DNA from: Nocardioides humi
GTDB taxonomy: Bacteria > Actinomycetota > Actinomycetes > Propionibacteriales > Nocardioidaceae
NCBI RefSeq assembly: GCF_006494775.1
Contig: NZ_CP041146.1
Location: 930,001 to 994,000, forward strand
Direction of reading: 5' to 3'
DNA length: 64,000 nucleotides
Shown here: in pieces, positions 19,597 through 28,999 of the stretch
Layout of the letters: the number at the start of each line of letters is the position of its first letter
Position numbering within the stretch: the stretch's first letter is position 1
Notes under the pieces: model-generated
What the model was told of the DNA's origin: nothing
The model's input: the letters and a program-made list of their open reading frames with translations, nothing else
Database searches by the model: none
Made by a program: the position numbers and the translations under genes

Positions 19597-19640
19597 GGGT
19601 GACAGTCAACCAGCCCGGCGTTCACGACGGCGGCGCAGGC

Positions 19641-20369
19641 TCACCAGGGCGAGTTGTGGTAGTCGACGATCGTCTGCGCAACCGCGGACACCTTCTCGTT
19701 GAGGTCACGGCTCGTCTCGCGGAGGATCGCCCACGCCCTGGTCTCGTCGACCTTGTGGAAGGCCATCAGCAGGCCGATGGCCTTGCCGATCTCCCGGTTG
19801 CTGCGCAGGCCCTCGCGCAGGGTGGCGGCCTGCTCACGGTGGTGGTCGGCGGCGACGGCCAGCGAGGCGAACGGCGCGAGCACCATCGCGCGGTCCGCGG
19901 AGGCCGCGTCGAGGCGTCCCGGGGTGTCGCTCCAGAGGTTCAGCGCACCGATCTTCTGCTGGTCCACGACGATCCGAACCCCTGCCGCTCCTCGCACCGG
20001 CGTCCGGTCGAGCACGAACCGGCTCAGCCGCGGCCACGCGGAGCCCACGGCGAGGTCGGGGTCGAGGTACATCCCCTCGTCGAGGATCGCGTCGATGCAC
20101 GGCCCCTCACGCAGCCGGGTCTCGGCCTGGTCGATGGCCCGGGCCACGGCGTCGGTCGCCGCGACCGTGACGAACCTGTCACGCCGCAGCATCATCAAGC
20201 TGGCGTGGTCGACCCCCGGGACGAGCCTCGTCGCCGCGTGGAGGACCGCCTGGTGCACCTCGTCGGTCGAGGAGCCGGCGTACGTCAGCGCCGCGATCGA
20301 GCCGAACACCTGCACCAGCTCGTCGTCCGGTCCGGGGGGCTCGTGGACCTCGCCGCCGGTGTGGCTCAT
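19641..20369 (-). CDS. GAF-ANTAR RNA-binding antiterminator-type regulator
   Basis: 242 aa. The N-terminal two-thirds is a GAF sensor domain (QVFGSIAALTYAGSS to GALNLWSDTPGRLD). The C-terminus is an ANTAR domain: REIGKAIGLLMAFHKVDETR, then AWAILRETSRDLNEKVSAVA, the three-helix RNA-binding fold. ANTAR proteins bind paired hairpins in leader RNA to prevent termination. The GAF ligand is unknown. No dual-hairpin target was identified in the window. Standalone gene with its own promoter. Confidence 0.9.
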   Translation of the reverse strand: MSHTGGEVHEPPGPDDELVQVFGSIAALTYAGSSTDEVHQAVLHAATRLVPGVDHASLMMLRRDRFVTVAATDAVARAIDQAETRLREGPCIDAILDEGMYLDPDLAVGSAWPRLSRFVLDRTPVRGAAGVRIVVDQQKIGALNLWSDTPGRLDAASADRAMVLAPFASLAVAADHHREQAATLREGLRSNREIGKAIGLLMAFHKVDETRAWAILRETSRDLNEKVSAVAQTIVDYHNSPW

Positions 20370-20456
20370 CGTGGCCTCCTTCCGCGGCCCACCGGCGGGG
20401 ACTCCCGCCGGACCGGCAGTCTAGCGCCGCGCTCCGCGCAGTCGGCGTCCCTCGAC

Positions 20457-20870
20457 TCAGTGGAAGATGCGGCTGGTCACCTGGGCGGTCGCGACCACCT
20501 GACGGCCGGCGTCGTGGACGACGACCTGGCTGTGGGTCGTGGAGCGGGTCCGGCTCAGCACACTGGCCGTCGCGGTCAGGTCGCCGGTGGCGGCTGCGAC
20601 GTAGGAGATGTCCAGCTGGGTGGTGGCGCCGCCGGTCGCGCCGTCGTCGGTGGTGAGCCCGGAGGCGGACGCGGCGGCACCGGCGACGTCGACCAGGGTC
20701 GCGACCACGCCGCCGTGCAGGACGCCCGGCACGGTGGTCAGGTCGTCGCGGAACGCGAGACCGAGGCGGACCTCCTCCGGGCGGGCGTCGAGCACCTCGA
20801 TCCCGAGGGCGCGGGCGACCGGCGAGCCGGCCAGGACGTCGTCGATCCAGGAGCGCGCGAGGGGGTGCAT
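20457..20870 (-). CDS. PaaI-type hotdog thioesterase
   Basis: 137 aa. The single hotdog fold is recognisable from VPGVLHGGVVATLVDVAGAA, the HGG motif and helix of PaaI/YdiI-like acyl-CoA thioesterases, and a strand TTQLDISYVAAATGDLTATA. Such enzymes hydrolyse acyl-CoA or aryl-CoA thioesters; the substrate is unknown. ATG 20870 (MHPLARSWIDD) was preferred over upstream starts that would add low-complexity residues. Hairpin repeat copy C lies 71 bp upstream of the start. Confidence 0.82.
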   Translation of the reverse strand: MHPLARSWIDDVLAGSPVARALGIEVLDARPEEVRLGLAFRDDLTTVPGVLHGGVVATLVDVAGAAASASGLTTDDGATGGATTQLDISYVAAATGDLTATASVLSRTRSTTHSQVVVHDAGRQVVATAQVTSRIFH

Positions 20871-20941
20871 GCGCCCATCCTCGGCAGCGCGCGCCCGGCC
20901 GGCCATGACCCGCGAGGTCATGCCCGGCCGGCGGATCCAGG

Positions 20942-21113
20942 CCTCAGAACGTGTGGGGAAAGTCGTGGTCGTCGCGAGCGTCGCATCCGTCGAGTGCCTC
21001 GCCAGGCGCAGATGTGACGGCGGTCTGGTTGCACCATCGAGCATCTGCAACGCCGCGAGGCGCCGACGGGGCGGCGCGCAGCAGGCCACGACCTTTCCCA
21101 ATACGTTCTCAGG
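20942..21113. repeat. Long intergenic hairpin repeat, copy C
   Basis: Arms 20942-20968 and 21086-21113 are inverted repeats with only a few mismatches (CAGAACGT, GGGAAAG and TCGTGG blocks); the right arm begins at the ileS stop codon. The interior has an inner stem CAGATG (21009-21014) with CATCTG (21042-21047) around GGTCTGGTTGCACCATCGAG, identical to copy B. Located between ileS and the PaaI-like gene. Confidence 0.8.
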
Positions 21114-24100
21114 CCAGGCTGACCGCGATCGCGGCCTTCTCGCCCTCGCCCACCGCGACCTCCGCGGCGCCCACGGGCGCCGCCTCCGTCACCGTGTACG
21201 ACGTCGCGAGGGTCTCGCCCGCGATCAACGCCTCGTGGGCGCGGGCCGCGGCGAGCACCGGCGCGGGGCCGGCGACGACGAGCTCGATCCGGTCGGTGAC
21301 CTGGAAGTCCGCGTCCCGGCGCGCCTGCTGCACGGCGCGGACCAGGTCGCGGGCCAGGCCCTCCTCGGCGAGCTCGGGCGTGACGACGGTGTCGAGGACG
21401 ACGAAGCCGCCGCCGGGCAGCATGCCGGTCGCGGTGCCCTCGGCGGCGTCGCCCGCCACGGCCTCCAGGGAGTACTCCCCCTCGACCAGGACCAAGCCAC
21501 CGGATGTCACGGCGCCGTCGGCGCCGACCGACCAGTCGCCGGACTTGGAGCCCTTGATGGCGAGCTGGACGTCCTTGCCGAGGCGCGGGCCGGCGGCGCG
21601 GGCGTTGACGGTGAGCCTCTGCTCGACGCCGTACCCGGCGGCCTCCTCGGAGTCCGCAGCCAGCAGGCGCACGGCCTTGACGTTCAGCTCGTCGGCGACG
21701 ATCGCGGCGAACGGCTCCAGCGCGGCCGGGTCGTCGACCACCACGGTCAGCGCCGCCAGCGGCAGCCGGTTGCGGAGCCTGGCGGCCTTGCGCAGCGCGG
21801 ACGTCGAGGAGCAGACCTCGCGGACCTGGTCCATCGCGGCGACGAGGGTATCGTCGGCCGGCAGCGCGGAGACGTCGGGCCAGTCGGCCAGGTGCACCGA
21901 GCGGCCGCCGGTCAGGCCCCGCCAGATCTCCTCCGTGATCAGCGGCAGCAGCGGCGCGACGGCCCGGCAGACCACGTCGAGCACGGCGGCCAGGGTCTCG
22001 AAGGCCTCCGGCTTGCCCTCCCAGAACCGCTCGCGGGAGCGGCGGACATACCAGTTGGTCAGCACGTCGAGGAAGGAGCGCGTCGTGTCGCAGGCGTCGG
22101 CGATGGCGTAGGCGTCCATCTCGGCGGTGAGCTGCTCGACGTACTGGCGCGTCTTGGCGAGCAGGTACCGGTCGAGCGGGTCGGTCGAGTCGGTGCGCGC
22201 GCCGGCGTCGTACTGCTCGGCGTTGGCGTAGAGCGCGAAGAAGTACCACGTGTTCCAGAGCGGGATCATCACCTGGCGCACGGCGTCGCGGATGCCCTGC
22301 TCGGTGACGACGAGATTGCCGCCGCGCAGGATGGGCGAGGCCATGAGGAACCAGCGCATCGCGTCGGCGCCGTCGCGGTCGAAGACCTCGGAGACGTCGG
22401 GGTAGTTGCGCAGCGACTTCGACATCTTGTTGCCGTCGGAGCCGAGCACGATGCCGTGGCTGATGCAGGAGGAGAACGCCGGCTTGTCGAAGAGCGCGGT
22501 GGCCAGGATGTGCAGCGTGTAGAACCAGCCGCGGGTCTGGCCGATGTACTCGACGATGAAGTCGGCCGGGAAGTGGTTCTCGAACCACTCCTTGTTCTCG
22601 AACGGGTAGTGCACCTGCCCGAAGCTCATCGACCCGGAGTCGAACCACACGTCGAGGACGTCGGCGACGCGGCGCATCGTCGACCGGCCGGTGGGGTCGT
22701 CCGGGTTCGGGCGGGTGAGGTCGTCGATCCACGGCCGGTGCAGGTCCGGCTGGCCCTGCGCGTTGAGCGGAAGCCGGCCGAAGTCCCGCTCGATCTCCTC
22801 GAAGGAGCCGTAGACGTCGATGCGCGGGTACTCCTCGCTGTCCGACTTCCACACCGGGACGGGCGAGCCCCAGAACCGGTTGCGGGTGATCGACCAGTCG
22901 CGGGCGTTGTCGACCCACTTGCCGAACTGGCCGTCCTTGATGTGCTCGGGGACCCAGCGGATCTCCTGGTTGAGCTCGGCCATGCGCTGCTTGAACGCCG
23001 TCACCTCGACGAACCAGCTGCTCACGCCCTTGTAGATCAGGGGCTCGCGGCAGCGCCAGCAGTGGGGTAGGAGTGGTCGTAGGTCTCGCGGCGCAGCAGC
23101 ACGGTGCCGGGGGTGACCGCGCTCGCCCCGGGGTTCAGTGCAGCGGTCTTGAGGTCGTCGATGATGTGCAGGTTGGCGTCGAAGACCAGCATGCCGGCGT
23201 ACTCGGTGACGGGCGCGGTGAACCGGCCGTCCTTGCCGACCGGCATCACCGCCTCGATGCCCTCGCGGTCGGTGACCTCCTTGTCGACCTCGCCGAAGGC
23301 ACCGGCGCTGTGCACCAGCCCGGTGCCGTCCGTGGTCGTGACGGCCTCGTCGGCGGCGACGACGCGGAAGGCGTTGGCGTGGTCGGCGAAGTAGGAGAAC
23401 GGCGGCGCGTAGACCAGACCGAGCAGGTCGGCGCCCTTGCCGCGCCAGGTGACGGTGGGCTCGTCGCCGAGCTCGCGGGCGTACGCCGCCAGCCGGGCCT
23501 CGGCGAGCACCAGCCGCTGACCCTCGTGGTCGACCACGACGTAGTCGATGTCGGAGCCGACCATCACCGCGAGGTTGCTGGGCAGGGTCCACGGCGTGGT
23601 GGTCCAGACCAGCAGCTTGGCGCCCTGGAGGTCACCCGGCGAGGTGATCTCGAAGCCGACGGTGACGGCCGGGTCCTGCCGCATCTGGTAGACGTCGTCG
23701 TCCATCCGCAGCTCGTGGTTGGACAGCGGGGTCTCGTCGTTCCAGCAGTAGGGCAGGACGCGGAAGCCCTCGTAGACCAGGCCCTTGTCGAACAGGCTCT
23801 TGAAGGCCCACAGCACCGACTCCATGAACTCGGGGTTCATGGTCTTGTAGTCGTTGTCGAAGTCGACCCAGCGCGCCTGGCGGGTGACGTAGTCGCGCCA
23901 CTCGCCGGTGTACTTGAGCACCGACGCACGGCAGGCGTCGTTGAACCTGTCGATGCCCATCTCGACGATCTCGTCGGTGGTCTTGATGCCGTTGAGGCGC
24001 ATCGCCTCCAGCTCGGCCGGCAGCCCGTGGGTGTCCCAGCCGAAGCGGCGCTCGACGCGCTTGCCGCGCATCGTCTGGTAGCGCGGCACGATGTCCTTGA

Positions 24101-24338
24101 CGTAGCCGGTCAGCAGGTGGCCGTAGTGGGGCAGGCCGTTGGCGAACGGCGGGCCGTCGTAGAAGACGAACTCGTTCTCGCCGTTCGGACCGGGGTCGCG
24201 CTGCTCGACCGACGCGCGGAAGGTGTCGTCCTCGGCCCAGTAGGCCAGGACCCCCTCCTCGATGCGCGGGAAGCGCGGCGAGCTCGGGACGGCCCCCTGG
24301 CCGGCGGTCGGGTCGGTGGTGACCTTCGGATAGGTCAT
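21109..24338 (-). CDS. ileS: Isoleucyl-tRNA synthetase (frameshifted as assembled)
   Basis: About 1,076 aa when one base is restored near 23065, the usual length. Class I signatures: [20 protein letters not shown] (HIGH-like HYGH) near residue 63 and [12 protein letters not shown] (KMSKS). CWRC ([13 protein letters not shown]) begins the second zinc-region block. The frame breaks at YDHSYP; adding one C to the CCCC run gives YPHCWRCRE and continues to 21109. ileS is essential, so the break is almost certainly a sequencing error. ATG 24338 has AGGAG about 10 nt upstream and a T-box leader. The hairpin repeat begins at the stop codon. Confidence 0.93.
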
Positions 24339-24545
24339 CGGGCTTCGGTCTCCTGCGTCGTCTGGCTCTCGATGTGCACTGCCTGACGAGGACGACGTCT
24401 GCCGCGGTACCACCTCGCTTGCCGCCCCGCCGACTGCTCGGGACGACCGCTCGTTCACGGCTGTGACGGGCCTGCCCGCCGGGTTCTACTTGCCTGTCGG
24501 CTTTCTTCCCGGAGCTCGCCGCTGATGACGGCTCGAACGCTGTGC
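24339..24545 (-). promoter_or_regulatory. ileS T-box riboswitch (ultrashort stem I, translational type)
   Basis: The canonical T-box sequence AGGTGGTACCGCGG is at 24415-24402. Upstream, GCCG/CGGC closes a loop TCATCAG (about 24519-24533) holding ATC, the isoleucine specifier, in the terminal loop, as in the ultrashort stem I class of actinobacterial ileS leaders. GTCGTC just after the T-box can pair with GACGAC beside the AGGAG of ileS, which suggests that uncharged tRNA-Ile frees the ribosome site. T-box and specifier are read directly; the RBS switch is inferred. Confidence 0.88.
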
Positions 24546-24607
24546 CCCCAAGCGTACGGCGTCGGTCGGGTGCGGTGCCAACCGGTTGCGTACCTCAGAC
24601 TGTGCGC

Positions 24608-24928
24608 ATGCGTTCTCGGCGTCGCCCCAGTCTCACGACCCGCTACCTGATCGCGATCGCCGCGTTCCTCGTGGCGTTCGCGACCTTCGCGATCACGATC
24701 ACCGTGCTGTCGCCCGACGACCAGGCGGCGCAGGGCCGGAGCGGTGGCACCAGGATGCTGGGCATCGCCGTCCGCACCCTCTTCCTCACCGACGGGTCCG
24801 ACGCCTCCCCGACGGCGACGGCGCTGTTGCTCCCCCTCGCCTGGGCCTCTCTCGTCGTGATGGTGAGCGCACTGCTGACCTGCATCAGCATCAACATCGA
24901 ATACCGCAGAGGCGGCCCGTACCGCTGA
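24608..24928 (+). CDS. Two-helix small membrane protein
   Basis: 106 aa. Two membrane segments: YLIAIAAFLVAFATFAITIT (about 14-34) and ALLLPLAWASLVVMVSALLT (about 76-96), separated by a polar region, with a short basic tail RRGGPYR. No domain is recognised. ATG 24608 follows CAGACT by 6 nt, close to a leaderless layout. It is divergent from ileS and sits 10 bp before the DinB-like gene, perhaps co-transcribed. Confidence 0.6.
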   Translation: MRSRRRPSLTTRYLIAIAAFLVAFATFAITITVLSPDDQAAQGRSGGTRMLGIAVRTLFLTDGSDASPTATALLLPLAWASLVVMVSALLTCISINIEYRRGGPYR

Positions 24929-24938
24929 GAATGGGGTC

Positions 24939-25433
24939 ATGACGTCCACGACGACCGGCGAGCTGGCGAACCTGCGCGACTACCTCACCCACTACCGTGC
25001 GACCCTCGAGCGCAAGTGCGCCGGCCTGACGCCGGAGCAGCTGGCGACCCGGTCGGTGCCGCCGAGCACGCTGAGCCTGCTGGGGATGGTGCGCCACCTG
25101 GCCCGGGTCGAGCACTTCTGGTTCCAGCGCGCGCTGGTCGAGGTCGACGCCCCGCGCATCTACGACGACGGCGACGCCGGGTTCGCCGAGGTCGAGCCGA
25201 CCGAGGCCGCGGTCGCCGGGGCCTGGACCGCCTGGCGCGAGCAGGTCGCGCTGGCCGACGCCTGGCTGGACCGGCGCACCGACGACGGCCTCGGGCAGGT
25301 CGTCACGTTCCGCCAGGGCACCGAGACGGCCAGCGTGCGGGACATCCTCGTGCACATGATCGAGGAGTACGCCCGGCACTGCGGGCACGCCGACCTGCTG
25401 AGGGAGTGCATCGACGGCGTCACCGGCGAGTGA
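24939..25433 (+). CDS. DinB superfamily protein (DUF664)
   Basis: 164 aa four-helix bundle of the DinB/MST family. Landmarks are LGMVRHLARVEHFWFQRALV with the first conserved His and the C-terminal HMIEEYARHCGHADLLRE with the remaining His of the divalent-metal triad. Related proteins are mycothiol- or bacillithiol-dependent transferases or of unknown function; mycothiol is the actinobacterial thiol, so an MST activity is plausible but unproven. The stop overlaps the earliest possible start of the thioesterase downstream (25430). Confidence 0.85.
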   Translation: MTSTTTGELANLRDYLTHYRATLERKCAGLTPEQLATRSVPPSTLSLLGMVRHLARVEHFWFQRALVEVDAPRIYDDGDAGFAEVEPTEAAVAGAWTAWREQVALADAWLDRRTDDGLGQVVTFRQGTETASVRDILVHMIEEYARHCGHADLLRECIDGVTGE

Positions 25434-25480
25434 GCGAGCACGATATCGCCGCTGTCGGACCTCTCCGGCACGATGGCACG

Positions 25481-26275
25481 GTGAGCTATCTCCTCGACGA
25501 AGCGGTCGCGGCCGAGGCGCTCGGCGGCGGCCGGTGCCGGGTCCAGGTCACCGCCGACTGGAACACCGCGAACCAGACGCCCAACGGCGGCTACGTCCTC
25601 GCGCTGCTGCAGCACGCGGTGCTGCAGGAGTCCGCCCATCCCGATCCGCTGAGCATCTCGATCACCTACTTCCGGCCCGCGCTCCCCGGCCCGGGCGACG
25701 TCCGGGTGCGGGAGGTCCGCAAGGGCCGCCGGGTGTCGACGTACGACGCCGTGCTGACGCAGGACGACAAGGAGGTCGCCCACGCCGTGGTGAGCACCCA
25801 CGACTGGGACGCGGCGGGCTCGGTCGAGCACGTCCCGCACACCGCCCCGGACGCGCCACGGCCCGACGACTGCGTGGACGTGAGCGCGCTGGTGCCGGCC
25901 GGGATGGTGCCGATCCTGGACCGCTACCGCTATCGCGCGCCGAGCGCCCCCGGCTGGCTCACCGGGAGACCCTCCGGGCTGACCGAGTCGCTGTGCTGGA
26001 TCCAGGCCGCCGACCAGCGGCCGGTCGACGCGCTGCTGGCGGGCGCGATGACCGATGCGTTCCCGCCGGTCACCGCCGAGATCGGCCACCTCGCGTCCGC
26101 GACGATCCAGCTCACCGTCCACTACCGGCGCCGGCCCGCGACGGTGTGGGCGCTCGGCCACGTCACGAGCCGGCACGTCATCGCGGGCTACCACGACGAG
26201 GACGTCGAGCTGTGGGACGAGCAGGGCCGGCTGATCGCGCAGAGCCGGCAGCTGGCGATCCTGGCCGGAGACTGA
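25481..26275 (+). CDS. TesB-like double-hotdog acyl-CoA thioesterase
   Basis: 264 aa from GTG 25481; a GTG at 25430, overlapping the DinB stop, would add 17 residues. N-terminal hotdog: NTANQTPNGGYVLALLQHAV and SISITYFRPALPGPGDVRV; C-terminal hotdog includes HLASATIQLTVHYRRRPA and DEQGRLIAQSRQLAIL. This two-domain layout is the acyl-CoA thioesterase II (TesB)/fluoroacetyl-like family that hydrolyses acyl-CoA. Substrate chain length cannot be inferred. It is probably transcribed with the DinB-like gene. Confidence 0.82.
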   Translation: MSYLLDEAVAAEALGGGRCRVQVTADWNTANQTPNGGYVLALLQHAVLQESAHPDPLSISITYFRPALPGPGDVRVREVRKGRRVSTYDAVLTQDDKEVAHAVVSTHDWDAAGSVEHVPHTAPDAPRPDDCVDVSALVPAGMVPILDRYRYRAPSAPGWLTGRPSGLTESLCWIQAADQRPVDALLAGAMTDAFPPVTAEIGHLASATIQLTVHYRRRPATVWALGHVTSRHVIAGYHDEDVELWDEQGRLIAQSRQLAILAGD

Positions 26276-26286
26276 TCCGCCCGCCC

Positions 26287-26669
26287 TCAGCGCTCGGCGA
26301 CGGTGACCGTCGTACCGGCGTCGAGGGTGGGGGTGCCGAAGGTGACGGCACCGTGCCGGTCCAGCGAGAACTCCCTGCGCAGGTCGCCCGGGGCTCGGGC
26401 ATCATCGGAGCGCTGGTCTCGAGCGCCACCTCCCGGCCACTGACCTGGACCACGGTGACGACGAGGTGCGGCTCTCCCAGCACGCCGACGGTGAGGCTGT
26501 CACCCGCGGAGAGCTCGTACATGGTGACGACGGGCTCGGGCTGCTCCCGCGACCAGCCGGTCCAGCCCTGGACGGTGACCTCGAGCCGCACCGGCCCGTC
26601 GCCGCAGCCGGCGAGCGGCAACACGGCGAGCAGCAGGGGCGCGAGCAGGAGGCGGCGGCCGCGAGACAT
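26287..26669 (-). CDS. Small lipoprotein (frameshifted as assembled)
   Basis: About 127 aa after restoring one base near 26392. Signal [20 protein letters not shown] gives a lipobox with Cys near residue 19. The exported part is one beta-rich domain: [54 protein letters not shown]. The frame breaks at MMPEP; one extra C in CCCC restores [20 protein letters not shown] and an ending TTVTVAER. No function recognised. Divergent from dapD. Confidence 0.65.
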
Positions 26670-26712
26670 GTCCGTCCGACGGCGCCGACGTGCCACCGGT
26701 TCCCCGCGCCCA

Positions 26713-26718
26713 TAGAAT
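26713..26718 (+). promoter_or_regulatory. -10 box TAGAAT upstream of dapD
   Basis: TANNNT element 8 nt before the dapD GTG (26727), so the transcript should have a leader of at most one or two bases. Confidence 0.4.
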
Positions 26719-26726
26719 CTGCTCAC

Positions 26727-27665
26727 GTGACTGCTGCATGGGGCTTCGGCCTGACGACCTACGCCGCCGACGAGACCGTCCTGGACACCTGGTTCCCCGC
26801 ACCCGCATTGGGCGAGCGGCCCGCCGACGCGCAGGCACCGGCCGACCTGCTCGCGCTGGAGGGCAGCGACGAGGCGCGCGGCGTCACCCGCAGGGTCAAC
26901 CTGGTCGAGATCGCCGATCTCGGCGCCGCGCCGGTCGACACGGTCGACGTGTGGCTGCGCCTCCACCTGCTCTCCCACCGCCTGGTGCCGCCCCACGGGC
27001 TCAGCCTGGAGGGGCAGTTCGGCCTCCTCGCCAACGTCGTGTGGACCTCCGCCGGTCCGTGCGCGATCGAGGGCTTCGAGCTCACCCGGGCGCGGCTGCA
27101 GGCCGCGGGCCAGCACGTCACGGTGTACGGCGTCGACAAGTTCCCGCGCCTGGTGGACTACGTGATCCCGGCGGGCGTCCGGATCGCCGATGCCGACCGG
27201 GTCCGGCTCGGCGCGCACCTGGCCGAGGGCACCACCGTGATGCACGAGGGCTTCGTCAACTTCAACGCCGGCACGCTCGGCACGTCCATGGTCGAGGGCC
27301 GGATCTCGGCGGGCGTCGTCGTGGGCGACGGCTCCGACGTCGGCGGCGGCGCGTCGATCATGGGCACCCTGTCCGGCGGCGGCAAGCAGGTCATCTCCGT
27401 CGGCCGGCGCTGCCTGCTCGGCGCCAACGCCGGCATCGGCATCTCCCTGGGCGACGACTGTGTCGTCGAGGCCGGCTGCTATGTCACCGCCGGCACGAAG
27501 GTCACCGTCCTCGAGCCCGGCAAGGACGCCCGCGTCGTCAAGGCCGCCGAGCTCTCCGGCGCCAGCAACGTGCTGTTCCGCCGCAACTCGGTGTCCGGGG
27601 CGATCGAGGCGGTTCCGTGGCAGGGCGAGGGCATCGCCCTCAACGCCGCGCTGCACGCCAACTGA
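26727..27665 (+). CDS. dapD: Tetrahydrodipicolinate N-succinyltransferase
   Basis: 312 aa. The C-terminal half shows left-handed beta-helix hexapeptides ([20 protein letters not shown], then [20 protein letters not shown] and [20 protein letters not shown]) and the N-terminal half the actinobacterial DapD type. It transfers succinyl from succinyl-CoA to tetrahydrodipicolinate, the first committed step of the succinylase DAP pathway that continues with DapC (31476-32587) and DapE (18499-19596). The GTG start fits a leaderless promoter. Monocistronic. Confidence 0.92.
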   Translation: MTAAWGFGLTTYAADETVLDTWFPAPALGERPADAQAPADLLALEGSDEARGVTRRVNLVEIADLGAAPVDTVDVWLRLHLLSHRLVPPHGLSLEGQFGLLANVVWTSAGPCAIEGFELTRARLQAAGQHVTVYGVDKFPRLVDYVIPAGVRIADADRVRLGAHLAEGTTVMHEGFVNFNAGTLGTSMVEGRISAGVVVGDGSDVGGGASIMGTLSGGGKQVISVGRRCLLGANAGIGISLGDDCVVEAGCYVTAGTKVTVLEPGKDARVVKAAELSGASNVLFRRNSVSGAIEAVPWQGEGIALNAALHAN

Positions 27666-27715
27666 GCGAGGCTGAGCACCGTCCCCCGTCACCACGGCCC
27701 CCGCACACTGGCGAG

Positions 27716-28678
27716 GTGAAGCGCAATGCCTGGGCGGTCGTCGTCGGCCTGGCGGTCCTGACGACCGTCGTGGCCGTCGGCATCGGCGTGCTCCGGGCGA
27801 CCGACACGCTGGTCGGCGGGCCGACCGGCGACTGCACCGTCACGCTCGACGACCACACCGTCGACATCAGCGGCGAGCAGGCCGAGAACGCGGCGCTGAT
27901 CTCGGCGATCGCCGTACGCCGGGGGCTGCCGGCTCGCGCGGCGTCGATCGCCCTGGCGACGGCCTTCCAGGAGTCGAAGCTGCGCAATATCGACTACGGC
28001 GACCGCGACTCGCTGGGCCTCTTCCAGCAGCGGCCGTCGCAGGGCTGGGGCACCCACGAGCAGATCCTCGACCCCGTCTACGCGACCAACGCGTTCTACG
28101 ACGCGCTGGTGAAGGTCGACGGCTACGAGACCATGGAGATCACCGTCGCCGCGCAGGCGGTGCAGCGCTCGGCCTTCCCGAACGCGTACGCCGACCACGA
28201 GGCCGACGGCCGCGCCCTCGCCTCGGCGCTGACCGGCTACTCCCCCGCCACCTTCAGCTGCGACCTCGACGGCGGCGCCCCCTCGGCGGACACCCAGCTG
28301 GTCGCCAGCGGCCTGACGCCGCGCGCCGAGGCGGTCCGCACCGAGCTGCTCACCCGCTTCGGGCGCCTCCAGCTCGGCGGCTTCGACCCGGCCGGCGTCT
28401 CGAGCGGCCACATGGAGGGCTCGGCGCACTACGACGGTCGCGCCGTCGACGTGTTCGTGCGGCCGGTCACCAAGGCCAACAACGCCCGCGGCTGGGCGAT
28501 CGCGCACTGGGCGGTCGCCAACGCCGCCCGCCTCGACATCCGCACCGTCATCTTCGACGACCGGATCTGGACCGCCGGTCGCAAGGGCTGGCGCGACTAC
28601 CGGGTGCCCGCGTCCTCCTCGGGCGACCGAGCCATCCTCGAGCACCGCGACCACGTCCACATCGACGTCTTCCGCTGA
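27716..28678 (+). CDS. Membrane-anchored two-domain protein, possible peptidoglycan hydrolase
   Basis: 320 aa. N-terminal anchor VVVGLAVLTTVVAVGIGVL (about 7-25). The middle resembles a lysozyme-like transglycosylase fold: ATAFQESKLRNIDYGDRDSL with a candidate catalytic Glu, then GLFQQRPSQGWG. The C-terminal domain has SAHYDGRAVDVFVR and DHVHIDVF, which match the SxHxxGxAxD and HxH metal-binding patterns of M15-like peptidases. Together they suggest a two-activity wall hydrolase, or a non-catalytic relative. GTG 27716 has GCGAG nearby; it follows dapD by 51 bp and may be co-transcribed with it. Confidence 0.65.
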   Translation: MKRNAWAVVVGLAVLTTVVAVGIGVLRATDTLVGGPTGDCTVTLDDHTVDISGEQAENAALISAIAVRRGLPARAASIALATAFQESKLRNIDYGDRDSLGLFQQRPSQGWGTHEQILDPVYATNAFYDALVKVDGYETMEITVAAQAVQRSAFPNAYADHEADGRALASALTGYSPATFSCDLDGGAPSADTQLVASGLTPRAEAVRTELLTRFGRLQLGGFDPAGVSSGHMEGSAHYDGRAVDVFVRPVTKANNARGWAIAHWAVANAARLDIRTVIFDDRIWTAGRKGWRDYRVPASSSGDRAILEHRDHVHIDVFR

Positions 28679-28715
28679 CGGCCGCGGTTGTCCACAGGCC
28701 CGACGATCTCGGTGG

Positions 28716-28733
28716 CGCATACGATCGTATGCG
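28716..28733. promoter_or_regulatory. Palindromic operator of the VapBC-like module
   Basis: CGCATACGATCGTATGCG is a perfect 18-bp palindrome ending 14 bp before the antitoxin ATG and just upstream of the -10 box TACGCT (28736-28741). Its place and symmetry match autoregulatory sites of toxin-antitoxin operons. Confidence 0.7.
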
Positions 28734-28735
28734 TC

Positions 28736-28741
28736 TACGCT
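28736..28741 (+). promoter_or_regulatory. -10 box TACGCT, leaderless antitoxin promoter
   Basis: TANNNT element separated by exactly 6 nt (GGAGGT) from the ATG at 28748. GGAGGT is too close to the start codon to act as a Shine-Dalgarno, which supports the leaderless reading. Confidence 0.5.
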
Positions 28742-28747
28742 GGAGGT

Positions 28748-28999
28748 ATGGACCGGATCACCATCGCCGTCGAGGACGACATCGGCGTCGCCGTGCGCAA
28801 GGCCGCCGCCGAGCAGGGACAGTCGGTGAGCGCGTGGATGGCCGAGGCCGCCGCGGCGCGGCTGCGCAACCACTTCCTCGGCCAGTTCCTCGACGAGTAC
28901 GAGGCCGAGTACGGAGCCTTCACCGAGGAGGAGATGGCCGAGGCCCGGGCACTCTTCCGGCGGAAGCCCGGACGCTGGAAGGACGAGCCCACGCCATGA
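28748..28999 (+). CDS. Antitoxin of VapBC-like module
   Basis: 83 aa. N-terminal DRITIAVEDDIGVAVRKAAA and QSVSAWMAEAAAARL is a ribbon-helix-helix DNA-binding unit. The C-terminus (YEAEYGAFTEEEMAEARALF, then RRKPGRWKDEPTP) is acidic and then basic, as in toxin-wrapping tails. Its TGA overlaps the vapC ATG (ATGA). It should repress its own promoter through the 18-bp palindrome upstream and neutralise the PIN toxin. Confidence 0.85.
   Translation: MDRITIAVEDDIGVAVRKAAAEQGQSVSAWMAEAAAARLRNHFLGQFLDEYEAEYGAFTEEEMAEARALFRRKPGRWKDEPTP

Noticed and set aside
20608..23070. 820-codon plus-strand frame across ileS
   Set aside because: Shadow of the ileS coding strand, with no domains.
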